Notes: a model not told the origin generated them from the letters alone. A stretch of 27,840 nucleotides of DNA from an uncultured Christensenella sp. (GCA_910585705.1 CAJUER010000009.1:1-27840); one strand, 5' to 3'. Positions 1 to 8,496 are shown, numbered from the stretch's first letter. Numbers and translations are program-made.

Positions 1-3000
1 CTTTTATAGCTTCACGCTCTTCCTTGCTCTTTCTCTTCTTGCATGCTACTACAATAATGATTATGAGCAGTATGAGTATCGCAAGGGCTATAAGCATCCA
101 CGCCCAGATAGGCAAGCCCATCCACGTCATGGTTATAAAGTCTCTTACTTTACCGAACGCCGCCGCGACTCCGCTTTGGGGTATTTTGTATTGAGCAAAA
201 TCCGAAACGGTTGTGCCTGAATCCTTGAACACAAAGTTGCCCGCATCCGCCCCTATAAGTTCGGCTTTTACAAAATATGTACTACCTAATTTAAGCGCCG
301 AGCCGTTTTCAAGCGGGCTGCCTGCCTTATCCGTATGATACAGATAATTGATATTTACGTCAAGACCGCTTAAAAGGTCGGCAGGTATGTTGTATACCGC
401 GCCCTCTTTGCCGCTGAGATTCCAGTTGTTTACGTCCAGAACGTACGGGTTAATCTTCCAGTCGTACGTCGCCACTACGTCGTCGCCCGAAACCGTGTAC
501 GCCTCGCCGTCGGCAAGACTGATTTTTGTCTGAGTTTTATCAGTTCCGTAAGACCAGCAGTAATTCGAATCCAACAGCGTAAGCGTTGCCGTGTAAGCCG
601 TGTTTGCGTTCTTTACGCCATCTATCGTGCCGCCGAGTTTGATTATATCCTTGTAGTCGTTATAGCTTCCGCCCAGATAGTCGGCAAAATTTATAAACGT
701 GTTGTTGAACGTAATTTCGTTCACCGTAGGCACGGGTATTGCCTTCGGCTTTATCGTAAACGTATGCTTTGCGCCGGGCGTAAGCGTATAAGTAGATTCG
801 CCAGCCGCGTTAAGCTTAATGTGTATAGTGTACTGTCCGACTGCCGCAGTGGTTCCGTCAAAGTCCTTTAACAAACCGAGATTTGTGTTAGCCGAGTCGT
901 AAACGTATATACCCTCTACATAAGCGCTTTGGTCAAGGTCGCCGTTTACGCCCGTATCGAGCATTTTAATTATACCCGCAGTCAGCTTATCTCCGCCGTA
1001 TTCCATTTCCGTTTCCGTCATGGTAACCTTTACAAGCGTGTTCGTAGAACCCAACTTATAAAGCATATTGCAAGGATAAGTGTTGCCGGTGTTGTCGACA
1101 AGGCGGTACTGCGTTACGCCGCTCTTGATTACCGCTTCCACATAAATATATACAGCGTTTGTAGAGCTTGCGTTATAGGGCGGGGAAATAAGGTCCTGTA
1201 AACCGGCGTCCCCCGTTCCTATGTAGTTGCCCTTTATCGAAGGGTCGCTCGGGTCCGCAAGATAATACTTGTATTCCACGAACTGCTTCAAATCGTCTTT
1301 TATGTTAAGTACTCTTATCTGATAAGGCGCGCCGTTGACGTCAAGCACATTATCGCCGGAAGAGTCCTTCCAGAAATCCGAAGTCCAGTCTACCTCGATA
1401 GCCATTGCGCTGATTTGCCAGGTAAATGATTTATTTCCCTCGTTCTCGTAATTAGAGTCGTAAGTAAACTTAACCTGCGCCACATAACTGCCTATCGCCG
1501 TATTCTTATCGTTTACGGTTATTTCAGCTTTCGTTACGCCTGCGGGATATTTGGTGGGATCGACTCTTATCTCTATTGCGCCGCTTCCGAACTGCGGAGG
1601 ATTTTGAGGATCATATGTCTGCCAGCTTCCTCCTGCCGTTCTGTATTGCAAATTATTTTCGATACTGACCAAATAGCCGGCGTCAACCTTGCCTTTGCTG
1701 ATTTCCCACTCTATTTCATACCAGCCTTTCGTATCGTCGCCGCCGAAAGTGTCAGAATTAGCCGTTGTTTTAAACAAATGGTCTGAATCGGATATTAACG
1801 CCACGCGCGTCTTGTATTTACCCACTGCACTGCAACCACCGTTAAACGTCGCTCCGTCCTTCTCGGTTAAAAAGCCGTCCTTGTAGCCGTTGGAGTTGTA
1901 GCTTGTGTCAACCTTCAGATATCCGCCTGCGGGGATTTCCGCAGAAACGAAATATTTTACCGGATTGCCGTTTTTATCCTGACTGTAACGGATTTTTTCC
2001 TGTACTCCGCCTGCGGCGAACAGAGGCAGAGCGTTTCCGCCGTCCTCCTTATACGTCCAGTTTATAATGCTGAAATCTATTCCGCCCGACTTGATTTCAA
2101 ACGGCATCTCAAACTTGTTATTTGCTATGCTGTAATTCCTGTTTGCCGCCGCGCTTGTAAGTTCTATACACAAAGTATATTTACCCGTAGCCGCAATTTT
2201 GGAAACATCAAGACTATTGGTCGCCGTGTTTATACCTGCAGTAAGCGGAGTGGAGACATCGCCGTCCTTTATATAATATACGTTAATTACAAAGTTGGGG
2301 CTGGTTATTCCCGTAGCCGTTACCGTATATTCTATGCTTCCCGTATCGCCGAATCCCCAGTTAGGATTAGAGCTTGCCGAAGGCGTGGTATTTACGGTAA
2401 GTTCTTTTGTCTTTATTATTATATTCTTGCTCTGATCCGAAGCGGATTCGGCGCTGCCGACGCTCCAGACATGGTTCGAACTGTCCAAGTGAAACTTTAC
2501 GGTGTACTCCGCCGCGTCGGTTGCCTTGAACATTTCCGATCCAACCGTGCTATCCCAGCTTATACTGCTGCCGTTGTTTGAAGTATAGCCTCCGTTCGGA
2601 ACACTCATAACACTTGCGTCGTAATCTTTAAGTTTGAACTGGTGCAAGGTTGTGTCGTAAGTTTCAGTCGTAGCATTCAGCACGGTAGGCACAGGTATCG
2701 CTTTACGCTTTATTTCAAACGATATTGTTTTTGTTGCCGTTCCGCCGTTAACCCATTCGATGCCTGCCGATTTTGCGGCTGATGTTAAATCGAACTTAAC
2801 TTTATATATACCTGCTTCAACTGCCGTAAGCGTACCGGCCGTACCCACATTACTGCAATTATATGTGCTTGCGTTAATTGTGATATTTGAATGGTTTAAC
2901 GCTTCTACCGTAGTTGTAATATTTTCATAAGCCGTTGAATAGGTCAAAGTTGTTCCGTATTCGGAAACCGCAGGAGAATCATAAGTAAAATTAAATGTTT

Positions 3001-3751
3001 TCGTTGTACCGTCGTATAACTTCGGAGTTGTGTCGGTTGAAGTAGGCGCACCTATTTTTTCAGCTTTAACTTCAAAATCCGTAAACTGAAATTCTTGATT
3101 ATATACCACACCGTTTGTCCCGCCGTGACCAATGTGAACAATATAATAGGTATACGCCTTCATTGTCTTTGTAATTGCGGTATCATTATAAAAAACCATA
3201 CCGTAACCATCTTTATTTTTGCCGTAAGGATTTCCGAAATAATTACCGCTTATATAAGGATTGCCCAAAGTTTGTGAAAACGTTGTACCGTCATAAGTAT
3301 AATCCGCAGGATTTCCTTGCTGCCATCCGTCAACAAGTCCCATCAAACGTCCGTTTGGTCCGGTGTTGACAGTGGACATAGTATACTCGACTTTATATAC
3401 GGTATAAGCCGGCACGTCTATATTAAGAATAACAGGCATCATTAAAATCGTGTTCTGCCTATAATCACTGCCGGATGCAGTGACGGACGACGTGATTTTA
3501 TCTGTTGAAGTTGAAAATGTAACATAACTCGGCAAAGACGACGACATAGACGAATAAGTTGCCGAATCGTAGTATGTAGAACTTCCGTAATATTTGACCG
3601 GGTCAAAAGTCAGCGTCGGTTGACTGACAGCCGCTTCCGCCGTTTTGACGTTATTTTCCGGAATAATTAAATTTATGCCCAACGTCAAAAGCACGGCAAA
3701 CACTACCGATAGTATTACCGTAAGTAAATTCTTTTTGGTTTTAATTTTCAT
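1..3751 (-). CDS. Large secreted repeat-domain surface protein (3' end beyond window)
   Basis: An open frame of 1250 codons runs from ATG at 3751-3749 (upstream AGGAAAGAGG as SD) off the left edge without a stop; the frame was checked near 3700, 2000, 1200 and 50. Residues 1-40 are a signal peptide: basic MKIKTKK, a hydrophobic run, and an AEAA-type cleavage site. The exported part is rich in Thr, Ser, Asn and Tyr. It contains a YDGTTK motif near residue 244 and the linker KAIPVPTV twice (near residues 351 and 1003), as in repeated MBG/YDG-type Ig-like stalk domains. A transmembrane helix follows at about 1216-1238 (GLPIWAWMLIALAILI), then a basic cytoplasmic tail (KKRKSKEEREAIK). No LPXTG is visible before the helix, so anchoring is probably by the helix itself. 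The likely role is an adhesin or cell-surface stalk. It has no promoter of its own within 46 nt upstream, so expression must read through the RNA element at 3797-3998. Confidence 0.85.
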   Translation of the reverse strand, partial: MKIKTKKNLLTVILSVVFAVLLTLGINLIIPENNVKTAEAAVSQPTLTFDPVKYYGSSTYYDSATYSSMSSSLPSYVTFSTSTDKITSSVTASGSDYRQNTILMMPVILNIDVPAYTVYKVEYTMSTVNTGPNGRLMGLVDGWQQGNPADYTYDGTTFSQTLGNPYISGNYFGNPYGKNKDGYGMVFYNDTAITKTMKAYTYYIVHIGHGGTNGVVYNQEFQFTDFEVKAEKIGAPTSTDTTPKLYDGTTKTFNFTYDSPAVSEYGTTLTYSTAYENITTTVEALNHSNITINASTYNCSNVGTAGTLTAVEAGIYKVKFDLTSAAKSAGIEWVNGGTATKTISFEIKRKAIPVPTVLNATTETYDTTLHQFKLKDYDASVMSVPNGGYTSNNGSSISWDSTVGSEMFKATDAAEYTVKFHLDSSNHVWSVGSAESASDQSKNIIIKTKELTVNTTPSASSNPNWGFGDTGSIEYTVTATGITSPNFVINVYYIKDGDVSTPLTAGINTATNSLDVSKIAATGKYTLCIELTSAAANRNYSIANNKFEMPFEIKSGGIDFSIINWTYKEDGGNALPLFAAGGVQEKIRYSQDKNGNPVKYFVSAEIPAGGYLKVDTSYNSNGYKDGFLTEKDGATFNGGCSAVGKYKTRVALISDSDHLFKTTANSDTFGGDDTKGWYEIEWEISKGKVDAGYLVSIENNLQYRTAGGSWQTYDPQNPPQFGSGAIEIRVDPTKYPAGVTKAEITVNDKNTAIGSYVAQVKFTYDSNYENEGNKSFTWQISAMAIEVDWTSDFWKDSSGDNVLDVNGAPYQIRVLNIKDDLKQFVEYKYYLADPSDPSIKGNYIGTGDAGLQDLISPPYNASSTNAVYIYVEAVIKSGVTQYRLVDNTGNTYPCNMLYKLGSTNTLVKVTMTETEMEYGGDKLTAGIIKMLDTGVNGDLDQSAYVEGIYVYDSANTNLGLLKDFDGTTAAVGQYTIHIKLNAAGESTYTLTPGAKHTFTIKPKAIPVPTVNEITFNNTFINFADYLGGSYNDYKDIIKLGGTIDGVKNANTAYTATLTLLDSNYCWSYGTDKTQTKISLADGEAYTVSGDDVVATYDWKINPYVLDVNNWNLSGKEGAVYNIPADLLSGLDVNINYLYHTDKAGSPLENGSALKLGSTYFVKAELIGADAGNFVFKDSGTTVSDFAQYKIPQSGVAAAFGKVRDFITMTWMGLPIWAWMLIALAILILLIIIIVVACKKRKSKEEREAIK

Positions 3752-3796
3752 ATTCGCGTACCTCTTTCCTTTTTGTACGCCGCACTTTTTTGCATT

Positions 3797-3826
3797 AAAA
3801 AAGTGTGGCCCCGAAGAGACACACTT
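3797..3826 (-). terminator. Intrinsic terminator in front of the surface-protein gene
   Basis: On the minus strand AAGTGTG and CACACTT form a 7-bp stem, extended inside by CTC/GGG around a TTCG tetraloop, followed directly by TTTTTT. It ends the RNA element at 3797-3998, and the surface-protein start codon lies 46 nt further on. That position is typical of an attenuator. Confidence 0.8.
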
Positions 3827-3998
3827 GCTATGTAGTATCTCTACGGTTACCACACCTAAACCAACCTATCAGGCACTTCCTAAAAAAGACGCGATATTGT
3901 TGAATAAGAGATACACGATGCCTGAACATCGCGCGCCTCTTTCCGGGAAGTGCAAAAAAATAAAATGCCCTTATATTAAGTTGGTTTAAATGTGGTAT
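3797..3998 (-). ncRNA. Structured RNA element, copy 1 (leader attenuator or small RNA)
   Basis: The predicted start at about 3996 (7 nt after TACAAT) begins the RNA at UACCAC. This is the 5' strand of an 18-bp helix, 3980-3997 with 3848-3865, complete with two G-U pairs. Inside, GCACTTCC pairs with GGAAGTGC, with further short hairpins. The 3' tail of about 60 nt is about 87% identical to the tail of copy 2. It holds a terminator and a competing pairing (CCGTAGAGA with TCTCTTCGG, and GTGTGG with CCACAC) that would act as an antiterminator. The GTGTGG strand is shared between the long helix and the antiterminator, so forming the long helix should favour termination. I do not recognise the family. 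Riboswitch-like leader, 6S-like rod RNA or trans-acting sRNA all remain possible. Confidence 0.65.
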
Positions 3999-4002
3999 CC
4001 GC

Positions 4003-4031
4003 ATTGTAACACAAATAATTTAAAAATACAA
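4003..4031 (-). promoter_or_regulatory. Sigma-A promoter of RNA element copy 1
   Basis: Minus strand: TTGTAT (4031-4026), 17 bp, TACAAT (4008-4003). The start falls at the A of UACCAC, exactly as in copy 2. Confidence 0.75.
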
Positions 4032-4054
4032 GGGTTTTTGACAAAATTTTTAAA

Positions 4055-4136
4055 ATTGTGGTCTGGCAATTTTTACACCACAATATATAGTGTTTTACAT
4101 ACGGTAAACGGCGCGGCCGCAAAGCGACCGCGCCGT
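4055..4136. repeat. Two inverted repeats between the RNA units
   Basis: ACGGCGCGGCCGC (4108-4120) and GCGACCGCGCCGT (4124-4136) form a 13-bp GC-rich hairpin with one mismatch and a 3-nt loop. ATTGTGGT (4055-4062) pairs with ACCACAAT (4077-4084). Neither has a clean T-tract. They separate the terminator of copy 2 from the promoter of copy 1 and may act as an insulator. Confidence 0.5.
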
Positions 4137-4150
4137 AAAATTACAAAATT

Positions 4151-4180
4151 AAAAAAGTGTGCCTCCCAAAGAGACACACC
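4151..4180 (-). terminator. Terminator of RNA element copy 2
   Basis: Minus strand: GTGTG and CACAC stem, with an inner CTC/GAG stem around TTTGG, followed by TTTTTT. Its design and sequence match the terminator of copy 1. Confidence 0.75.
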
Positions 4181-4346
4181 TGCTATGTAAATCTCTTCGG
4201 TTACCACACCATTATCACAATCATCACCCGGAAAGAGGAGCATTGCTAAGAAGAGAACACATCGCCGAGATAGTGTAACTCCTCTCCTCCCCGCCGCAAA
4301 AAAAGGGAAGACGGGTAAGCTGTTAAATTGTGATAATGTGGTGGTA
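4151..4346 (-). ncRNA. Structured RNA element, copy 2
   Basis: The predicted start at about 4345 gives a 195-nt RNA. Its 5' end UACCAC begins a helix, 4327-4346 with 4202-4221, of 6 plus 12 bp separated by a 2x2 mismatch. The outer six pairs are identical to copy 1. The inner pairs differ at most positions yet stay complementary (ATTGTGATAAT here, GTTGGTTTA in copy 1), so the helix is supported by covariation. Inside, ACCCG pairs with CGGGT, and a GGAGAGGAG strand faces CTCCTCTTTCC. The 3' tail is nearly the same as in copy 1 and includes the competing CCGAAGAGA/TCTCTTTGG pairing. Having its own promoter and terminator, it could act as a free small RNA or feed read-through into copy 1 and the surface gene. 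Confidence 0.65.
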
Positions 4347-4351
4347 CGTTG

Positions 4352-4380
4352 ATTATATCACAATCATTAATCGATTTCAA
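4352..4380 (-). promoter_or_regulatory. Sigma-A promoter of RNA element copy 2
   Basis: Minus strand: TTGAAA (4380-4375), 17 bp, TATAAT (4357-4352), a near-consensus match. The +1 falls at the A of the first UACCAC of the RNA. Confidence 0.8.
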
Positions 4381-4400
4381 GTTTTTTTCGTTCAATATTT

Positions 4401-4428
4401 TTTTTGCGTATTTTTACCTATATATAAT
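4401..4428 (+). promoter_or_regulatory. Possible promoter of the CDF transporter gene
   Basis: TTTTTG, 16 bp, TATAAT (4423-4428). The -10 is perfect and the -35 weak. It would give an 88-nt leader with no obvious structure. Confidence 0.35.
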
Positions 4429-4522
4429 ATGGTATATAGACGCAAGCGCGGAGTAACAAAAAAATTACCCGTAACATAAAAATACAGCGACAGAACAAAA
4501 AATTTGTGCTAAACTTAGAGCT

Positions 4523-5692
4523 ATGCTATCTGATGTAATTGTTAAAAAATATTCACGGGGCGGAGAAATAACCGCCGCCGTCCGTGCGAAAACGGGAAAA
4601 ACCGCAGGCATTATCGGCATTGTGCTTAACGCGGTTCTATTTACTTCGAAGCTGGTTGCGGGCATTCTTGCACGTTCGGTTTCCGTAATTGCCGACGCGG
4701 TGAACAACCTTTCGGACGCTTCGTCGAACGTAATCACCTGTTTGGGTTTTAAAATGGCAAGCCGACCCGCCGACAGAGAGCACCCTTACGGTCACGGAAG
4801 ATACGAATATCTTGCCGCACTGTTTATCGCCGTGCTTATAATCGTGCTGGGAGCCGAACTTTTAGCCGAAAGCATAAGAAAGATAATTTCACCCGCGCCT
4901 ACGGTTTTCAGTTGGGTTACGGTCGGCGTGCTCGCCTTTTCGGTTGTCGTAAAGCTTTGGATGTGTCTGTTTAACAGAAGGCTGAGCAGACTTATTAATT
5001 CGAACGTTCTTTCAGCCGCCTCGACAGACAGCCTTTGTGACGTTGTCGCAACGTCGGTTATACTTGCCGCCGCAATCATTTCGCACTACGTTAATTTCGA
5101 TTTGGACGGTCCTATGGGTATTGCCGTTGCGCTGTTCATACTGTACAGCGGTTTTTCGGCGGTGAAAAAGACGGTTGATCCGCTTTTGGGAAAAGCGCCC
5201 GACAAAGAATTTTCCGAAAGCGTTAAAAAGCGGATACTCGGCTACGAGGGGGTAAAGGGCACGCACGACCTTATGCTGCACGACTACGGCGCGGGCAGAC
5301 TGTTCGCAAGCGTGCACGTCGAAATGCCTGCGGAGCTGGGAATTTTAAAGTGCCACGAAACCATCGATAAAATCGAGCGCGATTTTTTAATAAGCGAAGG
5401 ATTGCACCTTGTAATCCACCTCGACCCCCTCGACAGCGAAATGGAAGAAGGTAAAATGCGGCTGTGGGTGGAGACTTGCGTGAAGAGCGTCGACAATCGG
5501 CTTACCGTGCACGATTTGAAAGTAAGCGTCTGCGGAGGCAAAACCAAACTTATTTTCGACTGCGCCGCGCCCGAAGATGCGGAAGGAAAGGAAGAATTAA
5601 AGAAGAAAATCGCCGAAGAAATTTCAAAGCGCGATCCCGACTGCGAATGTGAAATTACAATCGATAAAGACTACTACTGCATAACCGATTAA
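4523..5692 (+). CDS. Cation diffusion facilitator (CDF) metal/proton antiporter
   Basis: A 389-aa inner-membrane exporter of divalent metal. The six-helix CDF core spans residues 25-220. TM2 carries the metal-site motif DAVNNLSDAS, with Asn where many zinc CDFs have His or Asp. After it comes the family signature HPYGHGRYEYLAAL, and TM5 has STDSLCDVVAT (DxxxD). A cytoplasmic ferredoxin-like metal-binding domain follows (about 225-310). A further 75-residue acidic and lysine-rich extension is longer than the usual ~300-aa CDF. The Asn-containing TM2 site suggests Mn, Fe or Co rather than strict Zn, but metal choice cannot be settled from sequence. The SD is weak (TTAGAG). It is a single-gene unit ending at a strong bidirectional terminator. 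Confidence 0.93.
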   Translation: MLSDVIVKKYSRGGEITAAVRAKTGKTAGIIGIVLNAVLFTSKLVAGILARSVSVIADAVNNLSDASSNVITCLGFKMASRPADREHPYGHGRYEYLAALFIAVLIIVLGAELLAESIRKIISPAPTVFSWVTVGVLAFSVVVKLWMCLFNRRLSRLINSNVLSAASTDSLCDVVATSVILAAAIISHYVNFDLDGPMGIAVALFILYSGFSAVKKTVDPLLGKAPDKEFSESVKKRILGYEGVKGTHDLMLHDYGAGRLFASVHVEMPAELGILKCHETIDKIERDFLISEGLHLVIHLDPLDSEMEEGKMRLWVETCVKSVDNRLTVHDLKVSVCGGKTKLIFDCAAPEDAEGKEELKKKIAEEISKRDPDCECEITIDKDYYCITD

Positions 5693-5787
5693 TTTAAAGT
5701 TTATAAAACGGGCATAATTTGCGCTGTTTGAAAGAAAACGTTAATTACCGTTGAAAAGTATTATTTTGAAGTTCGGAAGCGAAAAAC

Positions 5788-5833
5788 AAAAATGCGCCGC
5801 CGCGCGGAATTATCCGCGCGGCGGCGCATTTTT
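5788..5833. terminator. Bidirectional terminator between convergent genes
   Basis: A 21-bp perfect inverted repeat: TGCGCCGCCGCGCGGA with its complement around ATTA, with A5 on one side and T5 on the other. It serves the CDF gene (+) and the gene ending at 5877 (-). Confidence 0.9.
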
Positions 5834-5876
5834 ATAAAGCCCGTCAGGGTCTTATTAAATTGAGTTAAGTTTAAAA

Positions 5877-7016
5877 TCAAAGCAATTTTTTAGCAATATT
5901 TTTGAGAGTTTTTTCTACCGTCTTTTTCTCGAAGTCGGACAAAAGGTCGAAGTTGGAAAAAGTTCCGCCTTCGCGGGAGGACCAGCCTATAAGCCACTTT
6001 CCTTTAAGCTCGTCGCCGAGATTATCGCTGTCCGATTTATATTTGAAAATATAGTATTCCGTTTTCTTCTTCGCTACCTTGCCTACAAGCTCTATCTCGT
6101 CGGGCTGTTTGTTCAGCTCCGTAGGATACACAAGCCAGTGCACCATTTCGCTCTTTGCAAGGTATTCGTCCGAAGAATACTCGTCGGGATAGAGCGACAG
6201 CCTGCCGTGCTTTGCAAGCTCGCAATAAGTAAGCTCCGCATATGAAAGGTCCTCCGCCATTTCACGGATAACCGACGCAGGAACGTCGCGCTTTGCCGAA
6301 AGCAGGGTTTGTAGCGCATAGAAGCGCACGGTCTGATTTTTTATTTTTAGAATTTCTTCGAGCAAGTCGTAAATTTCGCCGTCCGCGAAGTATTTGCACA
6401 CGTCGGACGCATACTCCAACGACGTCAATTCGTCCTCGCTTAAAGCGTCCTTTTTAAGCATAGCCCTAAACTCTGCGGCAACGAATCCGGCAAGCGCGCT
6501 CTTTGCTTCGGGCGTAAACTTTTTCATATCCTCTGCATATTCGTGCAATCCGCTGTATAACAGACTGCGCCTGAACAAGTCCTTTATCGGCTTGACTATT
6601 TTCAGCACTTCCTCAACGTCGGCTCTGTCGATTTTTTCGAGCTTGAACATATCGTCGATTGCGTTCTCCAAAACCTGCTCGCACCGCACAAGGGTAATAA
6701 GCTGGTTTATAACGTCAACCTCTTCTTCGGTCACGTTGTCAGTACCGCCGTTCGCAAGCGTGAAAATGCCAACCGTCCAATTCTCGCAGCAGAACATGGA
6801 ATATTTAGATTTGTAGTTTTCCGCTTCGGGAATGGCGGCTATAAGCCTGCGCATTTCGCTTATCGCAAATCTTTTTAACTCCGCCGCGTCCGCTTTGGTA
6901 AGCGACTTCGCTCCGCCCCCTTCGAGCATATTACAGATATACTGCAACGCACATGCGTTTGCGTCAAAGTCGTTGCTTGCTTCTATTCCTTCGAGCATCT
7001 GTGTGAATTTTGACAT
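5877..7016 (-). CDS. Unrecognised helical cytosolic protein linked to a MATE exporter
   Basis: 379 aa, with no signal peptide or membrane segment. Residues 1-270 are almost all amphipathic helix, with repeated pairs that resemble HEAT/ARM-like helical repeats (for example RFYALQTLLSAKRDVPASVI). Residues 290-379 switch to a beta-rich module (KTEYYIFKYKS, then GKWLIGWSSREGG) and a closing helix. I do not recognise the family. It starts 4 nt after the MATE stop codon, and its SD (AGGAGAGG) lies inside the last MATE codons, so the two are co-transcribed and probably translationally coupled. The gene may support or regulate the exporter; that is inference from position only. Confidence 0.7.
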   Translation of the reverse strand: MSKFTQMLEGIEASNDFDANACALQYICNMLEGGGAKSLTKADAAELKRFAISEMRRLIAAIPEAENYKSKYSMFCCENWTVGIFTLANGGTDNVTEEEVDVINQLITLVRCEQVLENAIDDMFKLEKIDRADVEEVLKIVKPIKDLFRRSLLYSGLHEYAEDMKKFTPEAKSALAGFVAAEFRAMLKKDALSEDELTSLEYASDVCKYFADGEIYDLLEEILKIKNQTVRFYALQTLLSAKRDVPASVIREMAEDLSYAELTYCELAKHGRLSLYPDEYSSDEYLAKSEMVHWLVYPTELNKQPDEIELVGKVAKKKTEYYIFKYKSDSDNLGDELKGKWLIGWSSREGGTFSNFDLLSDFEKKTVEKTLKNIAKKLL

Positions 7017-7020
7017 ATAT

Positions 7021-8448
7021 TTAACCTCTCCTGATTTTTTTTCTGCGTTGTTTGATACGCCTGAGCCTGCGGTTTTTTGCGCCGTCCGTCTTCGGCACGC
7101 ATGCGGGCAGAAACCTGCGGCACAGCATTACGAAGTAAATTATTTCCGCTGCGGCCGTAATAATCCACGAGAACACATACAGCAAATACAGCGACGGTAT
7201 GGTTTTGAAATAATTGAAAATCGTGTATACCCAGATTATTCTGAACACGCACGAACCCATAATAACAATCACCGTCGGAATAATAGTTTTTCCGAGACTT
7301 CTCGACGCGGCAATCGTGCAGTCCATAAACACGCAAACGCAGTATGAAAAGCCCATAATGGTCAACCGCTTCATTCCCGCCTCCACCACCGCCGGATCGG
7401 AAGTGAAAAACGAAAGGAAAAACCTGCCCGAAAATACAAGCCCCACTCCTACGACAAACCCTATTGCAAACGAGTATGCAAGGCATATGAAATAGCTTTT
7501 AATCACTCTCTTGCGTTTGCCCGCGCCGAAGTTCTGCGCCATAAAGCTCGTACAGGCGGTATACACTGCCGACATCATATCGTAGACGAGCGCGTCCGCA
7601 TTTGCGGCGGCGGCGTTGCCTTCCACCATTACGGTATCGAACGTGTTTACGCCCGCCTGAATGAACAAATTCGCGGTTTGGAATACGGCGCACTGCACGC
7701 CTGCGGGCAAGCCGAGCGAAATAACGTGTTTGACCTTTTCCGCCTCAACGCGGAAATCCTTAAAATTTATGCCGTAGCTGCGTTTGGTTTTTACAAGCGC
7801 GCCGAACACGAGCACGGCGGATATGTATTGGGAAATTACGCTTGCAAACGCCACGCCCGCAACCGACAGTTTGCACACGATTACGAAAAACAGATTAAGC
7901 GCCACGTTTATTACGCCTGCGGCAAGCAGGAACAAAAGCGGTTTTACCGTGTCGCCGTCGGCGCTGAAAACGCCGCGCCCGTAATTGTAAAATGCGAGCG
8001 CCGGCATACCCGCAAAGTATATGCGCATATACAAAACCGCACCGTCGAGAAGTTCGGGCTTGGTCCCGAGAATACGCAAAAGCGGTTCCGCAAGCACTGC
8101 GCCCGAAACGCCCACAATCACGCCCGAAACGAGGCTGACTATCGCGGCGGCGTTGGAAGCGCGTTTGACCTGCGCCTCGTCGCCCGTGCCTATGCAGTGC
8201 GCGACAATGGAATTCACTCCGCTTCCGAGTCCTATCAGAAAGTCCGTGAACAGCATAACCAGCGTCGCCGTCGAGCCGACCGAGCCAAGCGCCGAACTGC
8301 CTGCAAACCTGCCCGCAACCGCAACGTCCGCCATATTGAAAAAAACCTGCAGTAAGTTTGACAACATTAACGGCAGGCTGAATATAAGTATTTTCCTGAA
8401 CAGACTGCCTTTAGTTAAATCAAGGGCTTTTGCGGAAGTGTTACCCAT
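7021..8448 (-). CDS. MATE family multidrug/organic cation exporter
   Basis: 475 aa from ATG at 8448 (MGNTSAKALDLTKGS), preceded by AAAGGA as SD. A longer frame upstream to 8706 has no start signals and would run through the promoter, so it is rejected. The N-terminus TKGSLFRKILIFSLPLMLSN with a following FNMADVAVAGRF is the typical MatE start of the clostridial NorM/DinF-like group. About twelve membrane helices follow in two six-helix halves, with the second half beginning near VISLGLPAGVQCAVFQ. It is expected to be a Na+- or H+-driven exporter of organic cations or drugs in the cytoplasmic membrane. First gene of an operon with the 379-aa gene. Confidence 0.93.
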   Translation of the reverse strand: MGNTSAKALDLTKGSLFRKILIFSLPLMLSNLLQVFFNMADVAVAGRFAGSSALGSVGSTATLVMLFTDFLIGLGSGVNSIVAHCIGTGDEAQVKRASNAAAIVSLVSGVIVGVSGAVLAEPLLRILGTKPELLDGAVLYMRIYFAGMPALAFYNYGRGVFSADGDTVKPLLFLLAAGVINVALNLFFVIVCKLSVAGVAFASVISQYISAVLVFGALVKTKRSYGINFKDFRVEAEKVKHVISLGLPAGVQCAVFQTANLFIQAGVNTFDTVMVEGNAAAANADALVYDMMSAVYTACTSFMAQNFGAGKRKRVIKSYFICLAYSFAIGFVVGVGLVFSGRFFLSFFTSDPAVVEAGMKRLTIMGFSYCVCVFMDCTIAASRSLGKTIIPTVIVIMGSCVFRIIWVYTIFNYFKTIPSLYLLYVFSWIITAAAEIIYFVMLCRRFLPACVPKTDGAKNRRLRRIKQRRKKIRRG

Positions 8449-8467
8449 ATTTCTTTCCTTTGGGAAA

Positions 8468-8496
8468 ATTATATCAAAAAAGCGCGGCAATGTAAA
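8468..8496 (-). promoter_or_regulatory. Promoter of the MATE operon
   Basis: Minus strand: TTTACA (8496-8491), 17 bp, TATAAT (8473-8468). The predicted start gives a short 13-nt leader containing the SD AAAGGA. Confidence 0.7.

Noticed and set aside
3797..4346. T-box riboswitches (GTGGTAACCG resembles the T-box UGGNACCG)
   Set aside because: The motif has an extra A, the flanking helices do not form the T-box antiterminator, no specifier-loop stem I is visible, and the downstream gene is not amino-acid related.
3797..4346. 6S RNA pair
   Set aside because: Length, rod shape and duplication fit, but 6S closes its 5' end with its 3' end, whereas here about 50 nt follow the closing helix. Kept only as an alternative.
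3797..4346. Integron attC sites or retron RNA
   Set aside because: There is no integrase or reverse transcriptase nearby, and dedicated promoters and terminators argue for transcribed RNAs.
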